Assembly: GCF_026210795.1 (NCBI RefSeq)
Contig: NC_089437.1
Span: 3,224,001 to 3,288,000 of the forward strand
DNA length: 64,000 nt
DNA from: Rhizophagus irregularis
Lineage: Eukaryota; Glomeromycota; Glomeromycetes; Glomerales; Glomeraceae
Direction of reading: 5' to 3'
Made by a program: the position numbers and the translations under genes. The stretch's first letter is position 1. The number at the start of each line of letters is the position of its first letter. The notes below the pieces were generated by a model that did no database searches, was not told where the DNA came from, and saw only the letters and a list, made by a program, of their open reading frames with translations. Of the stretch, positions 11,231-23,856 are shown piece after piece.

Positions 11231-12085
11231 GAGAGTTATGGTATCCTCTGTTCTGAGATTGAAGCAATGGTAAGCCAATTGTCCTGTCTAAGTAATCACT
11301 GCTTACATATTACTTGGATGAACTCTCTTTCAAATTTATGCATTAGATGTATTTTCATCTGTTTTATAAAATTCACTTATAAATGGAAGGAAGTTTTGGA
11401 AATAAATTTTGACTTTAGTATATAACAACCAATTTTATCGTCTTTGCTGATCATTTCCAAAATTAGATTTGTTGAAAAAACAGTTTTTGTTAAATAACTC
11501 AAAAATGGCTTTCTAAACCACCTATTTATTATCTAAGTAAATTTGCAGAGCGGACAAAAATACATCTAATGTAAAAATTTAAAGGTTTTATTTTAAATAA
11601 AAAAATTGTAATTTAATTTTTTTGGAAAAATCACTATATCACATTGTGACATCAACCTGGCACACATTTCAGACATGCTAATTTTAAAGGGTAAAGTTGT
11701 GCACTCAGATGAGTCAGATCTACACTTAAACCTTTTATCTGTTAGAAATAAAATTTCTTTTAAAGTTATAATTAGGCTTTAGAGAAGTGTATTTAAAAAC
11801 ACTAAAGAATATTTCATATGCACTAATTTCTAGAATTTGGCTTTTGCATCAAAAAAACCAACTTTATTGCGTAAGTACAAATCACCAGGTATACAAAAAT
11901 AATAGATCAATATCAGCTGATGTGAATAAAATTGATCATTATATGATTTTTTATTTTTTTTAATATAACATCAATAAAATTTAAAAAATCAAAATAAAAT
12001 TATTGTAATAAAATTTTAAATAACTTGACGTATATATTCATTTGAAAGAGAAAACAAAGGCCTATCTAATGAATCTAAAATTACA

Positions 12086-12292
12086 TGAATTGAATCACTG
12101 GTTGTTGAGTAAATGCATTCAGTATAATTATTTTTAATTTTTAACTTTGATCGTTAATATCTCTACATCTAGTGATTCAATCTGAAATCTGAATGATCTT
12201 TAATTACTAAGATAGAGTACGTTCCCACCTTTTAAATGAATATAAAATTATTTGATTAGCATATATGGATGCTGAGATATCAATGAACATGT
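12086..12292. repeat. Diverged relative of the 190-bp unit
   Basis: GTTAATATCTCTACATCTAG followed by TGATTCAATC (from 12153) lines up with the unit motif GTTAACGATCTCCGCATCCAG followed by TGATTCGAT at 1-2 kb. GATGCTGAGATATCAATGAAC (to about 12287) occupies the place of the unit's TTGACGGAGTTATTCACG. A reversed partial copy, GAATTGAATCACTGG, lies just upstream near 12087. Only one main copy is present here. Confidence 0.5.
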
Positions 12293-14167
12293 AAATTGCA
12301 TAAAACCCAATATAAATAAATTTTTAAAGTTACATTTTCTCACCAAAAAATTATTTTCACAAGAGATCTTGAATAATTGTTGCCTTATTTAACAATAATT
12401 ATTCGTTATTTAACGTTTTAATTGAATAAAACTATTAAAATAAATATCAAAAAATAGAAGACAATTAGTATAAAATTAGTTTAATAAAAAATAAAAAAAA
12501 AACTTTCAAAAATCCTATATCATAGTTTATATTTTAATTCAATATATATTTTACAGAAAAAAAGAGAGGAACTAAAGTTAAAAATAAATAAAAAATCATT
12601 TTTCTTATAAATAAAAAATATTTATTTATTTTTTCTTTTACTTATTGTTTAAAAATAACCACTTTATATATTTACAAACTTTTTTAACTCATTTAACGAA
12701 AAAGTGATTGAAAAGTGATTGAAAAGTGATTGAAGAAAGAAGCAGTTATTATCATTATTTTTAAATATAATTTAAAAAAAAATTTTTTATTTTCTGATAA
12801 ATTCAAATCATCTGAACATGTAGCACATATGTGGAACACAATTCTTGTTAAATGAATAAATTTTTACAAAAATCTTAATTTTAGCTAATTTTACAGATCG
12901 GCGGATATGTTGAGTCTAATGAAAATATACAATTAATGGATAAAGAATTTGATGCTTATAGTAGTTCTGATTATAATCACGTAATATAATATAATATTTA
13001 TATTGTATCTTTTCTAATATATACTAATAATAATTAAATAATCAAAAAATAAAATTACAGTATATAGTAAAATTTTTTTTATTGATACAATGTCTGATAT
13101 ATGAATCTTTTTACACTGGCCTATAAGTAAGAATAAAATGGTCAATATTGATGCTATTAATATAATTTACTTTTATTATTAAATTTCAATAATTGTAAAT
13201 AATCATTCAATATTTAATTCAACTATTTCAACTTTTAAGAAGTTAAAATCAAATTAAGTTTGACTATTTTAATTATTTTAAGGGTTAAAATAGGACCTGT
13301 CTACTATTAAGATAGGTCACCTTATGACTTAAAGTAAGGTTTACATATAACTTTTTAAAGATCCCACTATAAAAGAAAATTTTATGTTACATTATTATGA
13401 TTTTTTTTCTTTTTAGTTAATTAAACAAATCATATAATGAATCCATAATTTGATAAATAAATGCCATTACCAGTTGGACCAATGATTATAGAATTATGAG
13501 ATAATTTGCTACCTAAATTTGAAAGTTGAAACATTACATATAGTGCTCAAGAATAAAAGAAAAATCCAATTGAGAATAGCCCACACAATGCTAATCTGGT
13601 CACATTTCAGATTTTGAATGGTTTGCATAAGTCAAGAGAGTACAAGTATTGTAAGATCATAAGGAGTATACTTCTAAGACATGTGGGCATTGCAGACAAA
13701 TCAATGGCAAACTGGATGGTTCTAAAAATTTTTTGGTGCAATTCATGCAAGGTGGAGATGGATCGGGGCAAGGAACATCTTACCCAAATTGTTAATGGAA
13801 AGTCAAGTTTTGGTGTATGGGATATGATATGACTAACTCTGTTTATTCATGTTAAATTCAATTTCAAGGGTATTTTACAATGATTACAATATTGGCTAGC
13901 AAATTTTTTATACATAAACATTAAAAGTAATAAGTAAAAGCATCAAGTTTATTTATGATTTGATTTAATGAATTTAATGAATTTAATAACACACAATTAG
14001 TTCTGCTAAATCAAGGTTCTTTAAAAGTCAGGTCCAAATGTCGTTTTAAAGTTTTAAAATTATAACATAGAATATCAAGTATTAATATATAAAGTAATTA
14101 TTCAATTATTCAAGATGTCATTACGTCTTTTCCAATGAAATTACCAAATTAAAATTAAATAATGTTT

Positions 14168-15736
14168 TTAAGGTACGACCACGGACCATTCATGTGGAAT
14201 TTCTCCGTATTGTATTCCCACTAGTACATCAGCAAATCTTTTAGTAGCAGGTCCTGCGTTACTAGAGGGGTCGTTTGGATCTAATGGGATACTAAAATCA
14301 CGTCCATGATAATGGATCTCTTTAATGGGACTTACTATACATGCAGTTCCCGCACCAAACATCTCTAATAAACGACCTTCTTCTTGAGCTTTCACAACTT
14401 CAAGCATTGTTATCTTACGCTCAGAAACTTTAAATTCATTCCATGAACGTGCAAGGCTCAATATAGAATCGCGAGTCACTCCTGCAAGTATAGTTCCGTT
14501 TAACGGGGGCGTAACAAGTTCGGTTTCTACATTTAAGTTGAAATTCATAATGAAACATAAATTATATTAGAGAACTAGATAATCAATTAACGTGAAAAGG
14601 AACAAGAATTATACTTTACCACCCTGTTCATTTTTTAAAAGAACAAAACAATTCATTGTGCCAACCTCAGTTATTTCATCTTCAGCGCCAAATAACCACA
14701 AATTTTGATGATATCCTCTCTTAGCAGCTTCAATTTGTGTTTGAACACAAGGTGCATAATTCCCGCCAATCTTCGCGTCTCCAGTACCGCCAGGCCAAGC
14801 TCTAACCTTATCAGTTGTAGCTAGTAACCGAACGGCATCGAAACCTGTCTTATAATATGGGCCTACAGGGGAACAAATAATGAAAAGAAGAGCACGAGTA
14901 GTTGCACCAACCCCTAATGATTCTTGAGTTCCAATAATAGCTGGACGAATGTATAGTGAGTAGCCCCTTTCAGCAGGGATCCAACGTTCATCAAGACGAA
15001 TAAGTTTTTTTAGGCATTTTAATAATTCATCTCCATTGAAATCCTGAAATATTTAAAAGAGTGAGAAATCAAAGAGATAAAGATTTTAAAACGTTCATTA
15101 TTTAAACTCACGGGTAATGTGAGTCTTGTGGCTGACTTTTTAAATCTCTTCATATTCATATCTGGTCTAAATAATCTTATGTTACCGTCCTTGTCCTTGT
15201 AAGCCTTTAAACCTTCAAAGCATTCGAAAGAATAATGGAACACCATGGCACTAGGTTCTAAAGAAATTTTTCCATAAGGTTTAATGATTGGATCAAGCCA
15301 TCCTTGATTTGCATTCCATTCGATTTCTAACATATGATCCGCAAATGTTCTTCCGAATATGAGGTCCTTAATAGGAACAAGAGATTTTAGGTTTTCGGAA
15401 CGTTGAATTCGAATTTTACCGTGCTATTTATAACAGGGATAAGTTACTTCTTATTTTATTTTTTTTAAAAAAAAATCAAATCATTGTGCATATTTTGTTT
15501 AGTTACGTTACAAAGATTTGTTGTAACACTTTTCAACAGTGTGTAAGAACAAACCAACAACGCCGCGTTGCGAACTAAGGACTTACGTCAATGTCAGCAA
15601 GCTGCTTTGCATTATTGGTTAACGTGGACTGAAATAATGTCTGTTGAAAGATAGCAGGATAAATTGTCGCTGCACGTGGTAATAATATTCGGCTGCGTAT
15701 TGATAAACAAATTCGTTTCGAAGCGGAAGAAAGCAT
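14168..15736 (-). CDS. BAT1: Branched-chain amino acid aminotransferase, mitochondrial
   Basis: PLP enzyme that interconverts Leu, Ile and Val with their keto acids, using glutamate/2-oxoglutarate. Exons on the minus strand: 15587-15736, 15112-15423, 14620-15043 and 14168-14526, giving 414 residues, the usual length. Seen: an Arg/Ser-rich N-terminus without acidic residues (MLSSASKRICLSIRSR), which suggests mitochondrial import. FHYSFECFEGLKAY and RLFRPDMNM follow, then the PLP lysine in GTGDAKIGGNYAP, EVGTMNCF, and the late glycine/threonine phosphate-binding loops (GVTRDS, FGAGTAC). Introns are short and phases agree. A 5' flank of 200 bp separates it from the transposon cluster. Confidence 0.95.
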
Positions 15737-15936
15737 TTTTTCGACAGGAATATTTCAAAACAATGCTTCGTAAAAAATTTTTTTTCTTATTTATCATGTG
15801 ACTCATTCATTTCTATTTACAAGGCATCTTAAATTTCATCCTGATTATATACAGTTATGAACCAATCAGAAATTAGCAGCTTAATAATGTGATCATCAGC
15901 CATTCAGCTAGGCGGGAAATTCTATGCATGATGTAC

Positions 15937-17395
15937 TGGGGTGTGCGATATCGGCCTAATCACAAACATAGTGAAACCAGCATAGCGGACATCCTTATAT
16001 CACCTTGCCAATCATTTGTCAATCACATAATCCAAATTTTAAAACTTCTTGCAAAAGTGCAGATTTTTATTAAAAAATAGCATGATAAAATACAATGAAA
16101 TTCAAGCTAAAACATAATGTTTATTGTAAATTTTGAATTATATAATTATTAGTATAATTTTTTTATTTGTTACAGTACAATATTCATATGTGATAATTTA
16201 GGATCATCAGACAAAAATTGGTTGGCAAAGATGAATATGCACTGGCAAAACTTAAAATTTTGCACAAATATTCCTTATATTATATACAAACTATGGCTAA
16301 AATAAGACAGTAACCAGACCCATAAGACAGGTTTTGTATTAATAGAGTTTTCAATAAAATAATGTTACGAAATTTAATAAATAAAATGCCATGAAACTTC
16401 ATAAACAAACGCTTTTATAAAATTTAATATACAGCAAATCAAAACTATAATTAAGTTGTTTGTAAAGTTTGAACATATATTATTATGTAGAATCTTTCAA
16501 TAATTATAAATAACGACATTTATATTATATAATATAAACTTAAATGATCATTAAATGATCGTCAAAATTGTGATAAAATAGAAATGTCCGCTATGCTAGT
16601 GAAACCATTATATTGTAGGCCCTATTGAGGAATTTTTTTTGTTGATCATTTTATTGATCATTAAATTGAAAGAAGTTTACTAAGCTTTGAATTATTTTAA
16701 ATGATTTACAACATTTAAATAGTATCAATAGGCTATACTGCTATAGTACATTATTTTAAGAAAGTTTCAGCTAAAAATTCACTCTGTATTATGCATTCTT
16801 TAAGTAACAGTGTTTTACTCTTTGAGACATGAAATAGGATCTGTTGGCATTGTAGTAAGTAGATATTAGCCTCCAAAAACTACTTTTTTGGAATTTTTAA
16901 ATGTCGTATTTTAATAAAATAGAGCCAGTTTTTGAACAATAAAATAAAAAAATAAAGTTTACACTGCTGTGAAATATTACAACGTGATTTTTACACTTAA
17001 ATTTATATGTACTTAAGAAATCTATCTGGCTCTATTAGTTTGTGTATGTTTGATTTTAATATCATAAACAGTTGCCAAAAATGTAGAGTTAAACATGCAT
17101 ATAAAGTTATAGGTAATTTAGTTTTACTAGTAATTTATTATATATTAATAAAAATCTATAGTAATGATCACTCTAGTAATGCATTATATTTGTAAATTAA
17201 CCAATATTATAATTTTAAATAGAAAAATTTAAATCTAAAATTCTCTTTTAAATGATTTAAATCTAAGATTCTAAAATATTAATAAATTATAAAATGATCG
17301 ATAGTTGACAAATGATCGACAAAAAAATTCTTAATAATAATGTTTACTATAATAGTTGCACTATATTTGTGATTAGACTGATGTTGCACACCCTA
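15937..17395. mobile_element. MULE-like non-autonomous element (outer), interrupted by a second one
   Basis: The left end TGGGGTGTGCGATATC and the inverse of the right end TAGGGTGTGCAACATC start about 37 bp of terminal inverted repeat with six mismatches, all transitions. The 9-bp direct repeat ATGATGTAC flanks both sides (15928-15936 and 17396-17404). Nine-base duplications are characteristic of Mutator-like elements. No transposase is encoded. Removing the nested insertion (15979-16606, including one duplication copy) leaves an element of about 830 bp. Confidence 0.8.
15979..16597. mobile_element. Nested MULE-like MITE, 619 bp
   Basis: The perfect 14-bp inverted ends AGCATAGCGGACAT and ATGTCCGCTATGCT are flanked by the exact 9-bp direct repeat AGTGAAACC (15970-15978 and 16598-16606). 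It inserted into the left terminal repeat of the outer element, so it is younger. It is non-coding. The exact duplication and ends suggest a fairly recent insertion. Confidence 0.85.
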
Positions 17396-19502
17396 ATGAT
17401 GTACAGTACTTATAATATACTTATACCTTAAAATATACTTCTAATATACTTATATTTTGACGAGATAAATTATACTTACTGTAAATATACTTAAATTAAA
17501 ATTTATTAAAATATTCTTATCAGCTATAATATACTTAAATATAATATAAGTTTATATACTTAAAATATACTTAAAAAATTTAAATACATTATAAGAATTA
17601 AAATTTAAGTATAAAATAAATGTATTTTTTTTATATTTAAGTATAATTTAAGTATCTGATCAAAATACAATTAATAGGTATATTTTGGGTATATAGCAAA
17701 TTAAAATTGATATTTATTTTAAATAAAAATTTAAATATATTTTAAGTTACAAAAACAAATAAAAAACTTATACTATTGAACAATAATTATTAAAAAAATA
17801 TTTCACAATATTTTTTCTTAATAGATAATTAAAAAAAAAAAAGTATTTATTATTAACTGAACAATAAATCAGTATATATTTTATTATCAATTGATAACTG
17901 ATATTAAATCCAAATTTACTGATCTGATTTTGCAAAAAATGTAATTAAATTTAAACTTAAATCCAATTATAATTGAATTAATATAAAATTTCAATCTAAT
18001 TAATTAAAATTATGTTATTTTAAAGAAATTATTATTAGAAAAACAAATTGAAAAAGATATTTTATTAGAGGATAGTGAAAATAATAAAGAATTATTAGTT
18101 AATAGTTAACAGATAGTAAACCAAAAAATATTGTAAGGAGTTTGAGAAAATACTTAATGAATTAATATTATTATTATTGATATTTATCATTTTATTAAAA
18201 TTTGAGTAAAATATTTTGAGTATAATTAAAAATATCATAAAACTTTGATTTTTTAATGTTTTTTATTATAATTTTTTGTAAATAATAATTTTTTTTAAAA
18301 TAAAGATATATTTACTAAAAATTTGATTATTAAATATTAATGATTTTAAATTAAGTTTAATAAAATCCTAAAAATCTTTAAAGTAAATTATAAATTACAT
18401 TTTTAGCAATTTGTTTTATTTTTGTAATTCAATTTTAATGAACTTTTTATTTTGTAACTTTAATTGAGCTTTACAATTTAAAAAAAAATTCATATTATTA
18501 GATGTTAAAAGGATTGCAAAAGCCAATTTTTTTTGAGTTTTAGTTAAAAAAAGTGATTTTAGCTAAAAGTACTTTATGATACTATATATTAGATTTCTGG
18601 GATCCTATTATAACATTTTTTTTAAATTTAAGATTTATTCTAATAATAAAATTTTCTAATGTATTATTAAAAAATTCAGTATATTGAAAAAAAATAAATA
18701 TTATCTAAAATTTTAAAATTAGTAAAGTAATTAATGAATCAGATTAGGTTACAGGTTACATAATAAATAAATTAAAAAAATCAGTTTTTAGTTTTCTTAA
18801 ACATTTAAAAATTGAAAAATGATATAATTTAATAAATAGCTTATTGGATTTATCTTGATAAGACAAATTCAAATAAATGTCAACCTAAAATTTTCAAGTA
18901 TCTCTATATTTGTTGATTTATATAGTAGCTATCACGTTATGAGTAATAGTAATATTATGTAGTTTCAAAATTTTGTAAAGAAAGGGCAACTTAATGCACA
19001 TTTCTTGGTTTATTTTATAAAATAATGAGATATTATGAGAATTTCAGACTAGTTCCACGGAGTATAGCAAAAAAAAATTTTTTTTTGGCATAATATAGTA
19101 AATATACTATAAAAAATAGATTACGCAATATAAATAAAAATTTTTAGACAATGTCGCTATAGGTGGTGATAACCATTTTTTTTATACACTATATTTTACT
19201 TGCGGATCAGCTCAAAAGGAGAATCGAAAAAAACTAACATAATGTCTTTTCCCGAACTTGTAAATTTAGATATGTACTGCACAGACCTATCTGATCGGCG
19301 ATCCATTAGATACTTTTTCGGGTAATCTTTGCGTCAGGGATTAAATAATTCATTTTGCCTTCCAAAATAGGAAAATCGCGCACGGATTGTAAATGCAACT
19401 ATCGTGGAAAATCCAACCAAACTTAAAAAATGTAGATAACAATCTAAATTCTCAAATTTTTCATTGAAAAATTTTTTTTTATAAGAAACTACTTATTACA
19501 GA
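17396..19502. other. AT-rich spacer with TATACTTA-rich repeat
   Basis: From about 17405 to 17700 the motif (AA)TATACTTA recurs many times on the plus strand (17405-17580) and then in inverted orientation as TAAGTATA (17600-17660). This suggests another decayed inverted-repeat element. From 17700 to 19240 only very AT-rich sequence is seen. At 19242 an ATG reading MSFPELVNLDMY runs to a plausible donor near 19320, possibly an upstream leader exon of the FUN14 gene. This is unproven. Confidence 0.4.
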
Positions 19503-20488
19503 ATGAGTCAAATACCTGTTAGCTTAATTGGAACTTTACGTATTTCTTTTGGTTCTAGGACGTCAATTAATTTCTTGCGCGCTTCAACCAATACAAAGTT
19601 TGGTGTTGCAAGAACTTGTCGTGAGTAATATTTATCGATTTTTTTTTTCTTTTTTCTTTCTTTTCTTTTCTAATAAACTCTTTTCCCTTTCTTCTTTAGA
19701 AAATTTATCATTCAGAAAAAACTCAACTATAGCTGTAACTTTAGGTCAAAAGCAAAAAATAACTGATTTAGGACATCATCAATATTCTTCAAGTTTTCCA
19801 AATAATAAAGGAAGTTCAGTTGTTCCAACTAATTTATCTGGTGGATTTTTGTTATCTATTAGTTTGTCTGCTTCTTATTATCTTGGAAAAGTCATTTATT
19901 GTACAGGTAAGAAAATGAATAAACAATACAATATATAATATTTATTTGTTTGTTTATTAAAAAATAATGGATCGATTTTTTATTTTAGAGGAGAAAATCA
20001 CTCAAACGGTTGAAACGGTTGAATCGGTTGAATCAACTCCTGAAGTAACTTTATTTCCTTCACAATCTTCTATCACTGAATCTCAAACAACTACGACTTC
20101 AAAGAAAGAAAATGTTATATCTTCACCTGATGATGATGAACGACCTTTTTCATTAACTGGTTTATTTGATCTTTCACAAATAAGTTTTGGTGCTTCAATG
20201 GGATTTGCATCAGGTTATTTTGTTAAAAAAATATCGAAAACTGCGGCATTTTTAGTAGGTGCCGTATTTGTATTATTACAAATATTAGAACATCAAGGTT
20301 ATATTAAAATTCATTGGAATAAATTTGAAGAAAATTATCAAAAAGTATTAGATTTAGATAAAGATGGTAAAGTTACTGCTAATGATTTTAAATTGATTTT
20401 ACGTAATATTGTAACATTTCTAAGTAAAAACTTTCAAACCGACGCAAGTTTTATTATTGGATTTGGTATTGGACTTAGATATGATTAA
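19503..20488 (+). CDS. FUN14: FUN14 family mitochondrial protein with EF-hand-like loop
   Basis: FUN14 proteins sit in the mitochondrial outer membrane; the mammalian member is a mitophagy receptor, and the yeast role is less clear. Three exons, 19503-19620, 19700-19906 and 19989-20488, give 274 residues. Seen: a basic, Ser/Thr-rich N-terminus (SLIGTLRISFGSRTS) fitting mitochondrial import, and a hydrophobic segment GGFLLSISLSASYYLG. An acidic/Ser/Thr-rich linker follows, then the FUN14 core with GASMGFASGYFVKK, AAFLVGAVFVLLQ and a final GFGIGLRYD. Between the core helices, DLDKDGKVTANDF has the D-x-D-x-D-G spacing of a calcium loop, but with Asp at position 12. Calcium binding is an inference. 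Confidence 0.88.
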
Positions 20489-21007
20489 ATAATTATTATA
20501 TATGTATTATTATTTTGTTATATTGTTAACCTTTATATAATAAATTTATCGTGTAAATTTTGATGCATCTTTTTATGTATACTCATAATACTTATTTGAT
20601 GTCTCATACTCTCATTTTAAAATTATTGTTCATAGATAATTAATAATATAATATTTTCAGGTAAGCCAATTTACTTTAAAACAATTTTCCAAATGTTTTC
20701 ATTAAAAATGATAATATTATGAAGGGCATGAGTATCGAAAAAAGGAACAATTATAAGTAAACCAGAATCTACGTGTATAACAAATTAGCGCTAGCGCATT
20801 TTCTAATTATTCCAAAAGTTCATAAATCCTGTATACCAAAAAAGTTCAGATGTATAACTACTATATAGTGTTATTAAGAAACTTGTTAAATTATAAAATA
20901 TTTTTTTTTTTTATAAATTACACCAAAATTACAATTAAATAAATTCTATATTCTATAATTGCCCTTTTTAAATAACCCTTAATACCCATTATTATTATTT
21001 TTTCCAC
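20489..21007. other. Convergent spacer between FUN14 and CSTF2
   Basis: 519 bp of AT-rich sequence between two stop codons. It holds AATAAA-like signals just after the FUN14 stop (near 20538) and poly-T tracts. No gene is seen. Confidence 0.5.
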
Positions 21008-21690
21008 TTACGTCTGCCTCGTTTGAAGTAAAAGTTGATTTTTCTATTATAATAATACAAAAATTTTGTATATATTATTATTTACGATTAATAAATTAAA
21101 TAAATTGAATAATTAATTTATCATCAACATACCAGTGCAATTAAACTATTACGTTGTTCAGGTGATAGTGAGTCAATTTGCTGTTGTGGAAGATTAAGCA
21201 CTTGCAAAAGAAGCTAAACCGAATAAGAAAGTGGTGTTAAATAAATCGATCAATAAATATCTCTTTTATGAATATGATTAGTCTTATTGTATCTTCTAAT
21301 GTACAAACCTGCTTTTGGCTTGCTTCCTGTATCTGTAAATCGTCTATATAAAAAAAAACTTATCAGCAAAAATTTAAACAAACTTCTAATCTATTTGAAT
21401 ATATAAAGATATAATTTTTACTTAAGTTTACATTTCCACCAACATATGATGTTTGAGTTCCTGTATTGCCCATAACCGATAGCATTCCGGTTGGCATACC
21501 CATTGGTGGTTGTATTGCTTGTTGTAAGGGTTGAGGAATTGATTGCTGTATGGGTGGTGGTTGTTGCTGCATTGGTGGTGGTTGTATGGGAGAAGGTTGA
21601 ATCGGTTGTTGTTGCATGGGTTGCTGCATCATTGGTTGCGGTTGTGGTGGCATTCCATACATTGGTGGTGGTTGCTGCTGTTGTTGCTGA

Positions 21691-21783
<93 letters not shown>

Positions 21784-23039
21784 TGTTGTGGTTGAGGTTG
21801 ATGTTGTGGTTGAGGTTGATGTTGTGGTACTACGGGAGCTGGAGGAACGTTTGGAGTAACGTTTGGAGGTCCAAAATTAACTACTTGATTAGTATTTTGT
21901 ACCGGTGCGGGTTGATTTTGTTGCTGCGGCGCGGTTTGGGCCAATAAACTCTTAAGAAAGATAAAGCAAGATTAGCATTCTTTTTTAAAACATAAAAGAA
22001 AAAAGGCTTATATACGTACCGGTAATATTGATGGATCAATAAGATTTAATTGTACCATTATTTGAAATAATGAATATGATAATTGAGGATTTTGCGTTAA
22101 TAGTATACGAGCTTGTTCATAATGAGTTTGAATGTATAACTATTTTTTAAGGTACATTTCATTATTAGCTTATTGATTTTTTTTTTAAAAAAAAAAGGTC
22201 CTTTGAATGAAAATTTTTACCTTCATTGTTGACAAAATCTCAAGAAGTTGAGCTTGATTCATTGAATTTTCAGCTTGTGACATATTTTCTATCGTTTGTT
22301 GTTGCTGTTGTGCTGTAGTTGATGGTGGTGAAACAATTTGAGGAGGTGGTGTTTGTCGTGATGGTGGTGGGGGTTGTGGTTGTGGCTGTGGTTGTGGCTG
22401 CGGTTGTCGTTGCTGCTGCTGCTGCTGCTGTTGTTGTTGTTGTTGCTGTTGTTGCTGCTGCTGTTGTTGTTGTTCATTATTCGTTCTTTCGCCCTGTGAA
22501 GCTGATGAAGAAGAAGCTGCTGGATCACCATCAGCATAATCAACTCTTAATTGTCTCCCGCCAACTTCAACATTATTCAAATTACGTACAGCACTTGCTG
22601 CAGTCTCAGTATCTTTCAAAATTAATTATATAATAATATTTATTAATTATAAGAATTATAAAAAATCGATCAAAAAATCGAATTTACATACCATGATATT
22701 CACAAAAACCATATCCTCGAGGTCTTCCTGTATCTCGATCGAAAACAAGACTAGATAAATAATTAAGATAAATAACAATTAAAAAAATTTTTTATAATTT
22801 TTATTTATTAACTAATATAAAGTAAAAACTTTATGTAAAACAAACCGAAAAGATAATACGGGTCCAACTTCTTTAAAAACTTCCGTTAACTGATCTTCGG
22901 TGAGTTCATAAGGAATATTTCCAACTAAAATGAAAAAGAAAAATAACACAATGTTAATCGTTTGAAAAGTCATCACTAACTTTATATATAAAAAATATTT
23001 ACCAAAGACAATATTTGAGCCCCGTGATCCAGTACTCAT
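21008..23039 (-). CDS. CSTF2: Cleavage stimulation factor subunit 2 (CstF-64 / Rna15)
   Basis: Binds the downstream U/GU-rich element during mRNA 3'-end cleavage and polyadenylation. Nine exons on the minus strand: 23003-23039, 22846-22924, 22692-22750, 22221-22612, 22020-22139, 21422-21950, 21309-21343, 21133-21213 and 21008-21043, giving 455 residues. Seen: an N-terminal RRM with VGNIPYE (RNP2) and GRPRGYGFCEY (RNP1), then a Gln-rich and Pro/Gln-rich stretch. A hinge follows (AENSMNQAQLLEILSTMK, HYEQARILLTQNPQLSYSL), then a long Gln/His/Pro low-complexity region. The diagnostic three-helix C-terminus has LPQQQIDSLSPEQR and NSLIALKNQ. The tail exon was chosen because it continues the CstF-64 pattern. 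Confidence 0.93.
21660..21830. repeat. (Gln/His codon) microsatellite inside CSTF2
   Basis: TGTTGTTGATGT-type units (minus strand CAACAACAGCAT class) run through the Gln/His stretch of CSTF2. A second, Gln-codon run lies at about 22380-22475 in exon 4. Both produce large false ORFs in the other frames. Confidence 0.85.
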
Positions 23040-23856
23040 ATTAAACTTTTATTTATTTTAAAAAAAAAAATTCCAGACAATCTGATCTAAATTACGAAAT
23101 TGTAATAATAAAAATAAACTTTTTTTAATTTCCACGTATTATGATAAACAGAAACCACCTACAAAAAATTGAAAAAATTGGCATGTGATCTGTAGTAGGC
23201 GCGCGAGATTGATCATCAATTCATCAACGTGATAATTTTATAATGGACGTACTAATGACATCTATAATTCAAGTATAGGACGAATTCCAAAGGAAAAATC
23301 TTTTAAGAAAGATATTTATTTGTAAGTTGAAATGCTTACATTCAGAATTGAATCAGAATTAATGTTGAACCTAAACTTTAAAAGATATTATTAGTACGAA
23401 AGCTGAGGATAGTTCAGGTGGGACAACCAAAAAAAAAACTTTGGCAAAGAATATACTGAAACTTAAATTGATCAAAAAATAGTTTAATCTGTATCATTTA
23501 ATCGAACAGGTCTTTTACAGAAAATATTTTAGTATCCTAATAAAAATACAAATAAAATATTTATAGTATTTATCCATTATTTGATGCAACAATAACAGCG
23601 TATTTACATGTATATAATATTGTTAACAATAAAGCACCATCTTTCTTTGATTGGTTTCCATATTTTAAAAACAAATGCTGTGTAGATCGAACTTTTTTAA
23701 GCTATATAGTTTTTGTTTTTAACTCGGATATAGATAAAATCCGATATAGTTTGTCATGTAAAGAACGACGCTATAAATAATGCGCACTATAAATACAAGC
23801 TCTTTTAAACCTCTTCCTTATAACCATTTGTCTTTTAAGCTAAATAATAAAAAAAT
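23040..23856. other. Spacer upstream of the first LDAF1-like gene
   Basis: AT-rich. A TATAAATAC box near 23790 lies about 65 bp before the ATG at 23857 and is a plausible core promoter. No other gene is recognised. Confidence 0.4.

Larger units (their letters stand above)
10573..14167. other. Gene-poor repeat region between BolA2 and BCAT
   Basis: About 3.6 kb without a supportable gene. It contains a tRNA-like SINE candidate (from 11021), a diverged relative of the 190-bp unit (12086-12292), a three-copy AAAAGTGATTG run (about 12702-12734) and a slightly GC-richer block at 13560-13860. That block holds a 72-codon ORF with no family resemblance. A fossil-like exon fragment (IGGYVESNEN) follows a good splice acceptor near 12898. 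Confidence 0.5.

Noticed and set aside
21491-21947. Plus-strand Val-rich and Leu/Trp-rich ORFs
   Set aside because: Shadows of the Gln/His microsatellite in CSTF2.
22289-22633. Other-frame ORFs over the CSTF2 Gln run
   Set aside because: Shadows of the CAG-type repeat in CSTF2 exon 4.
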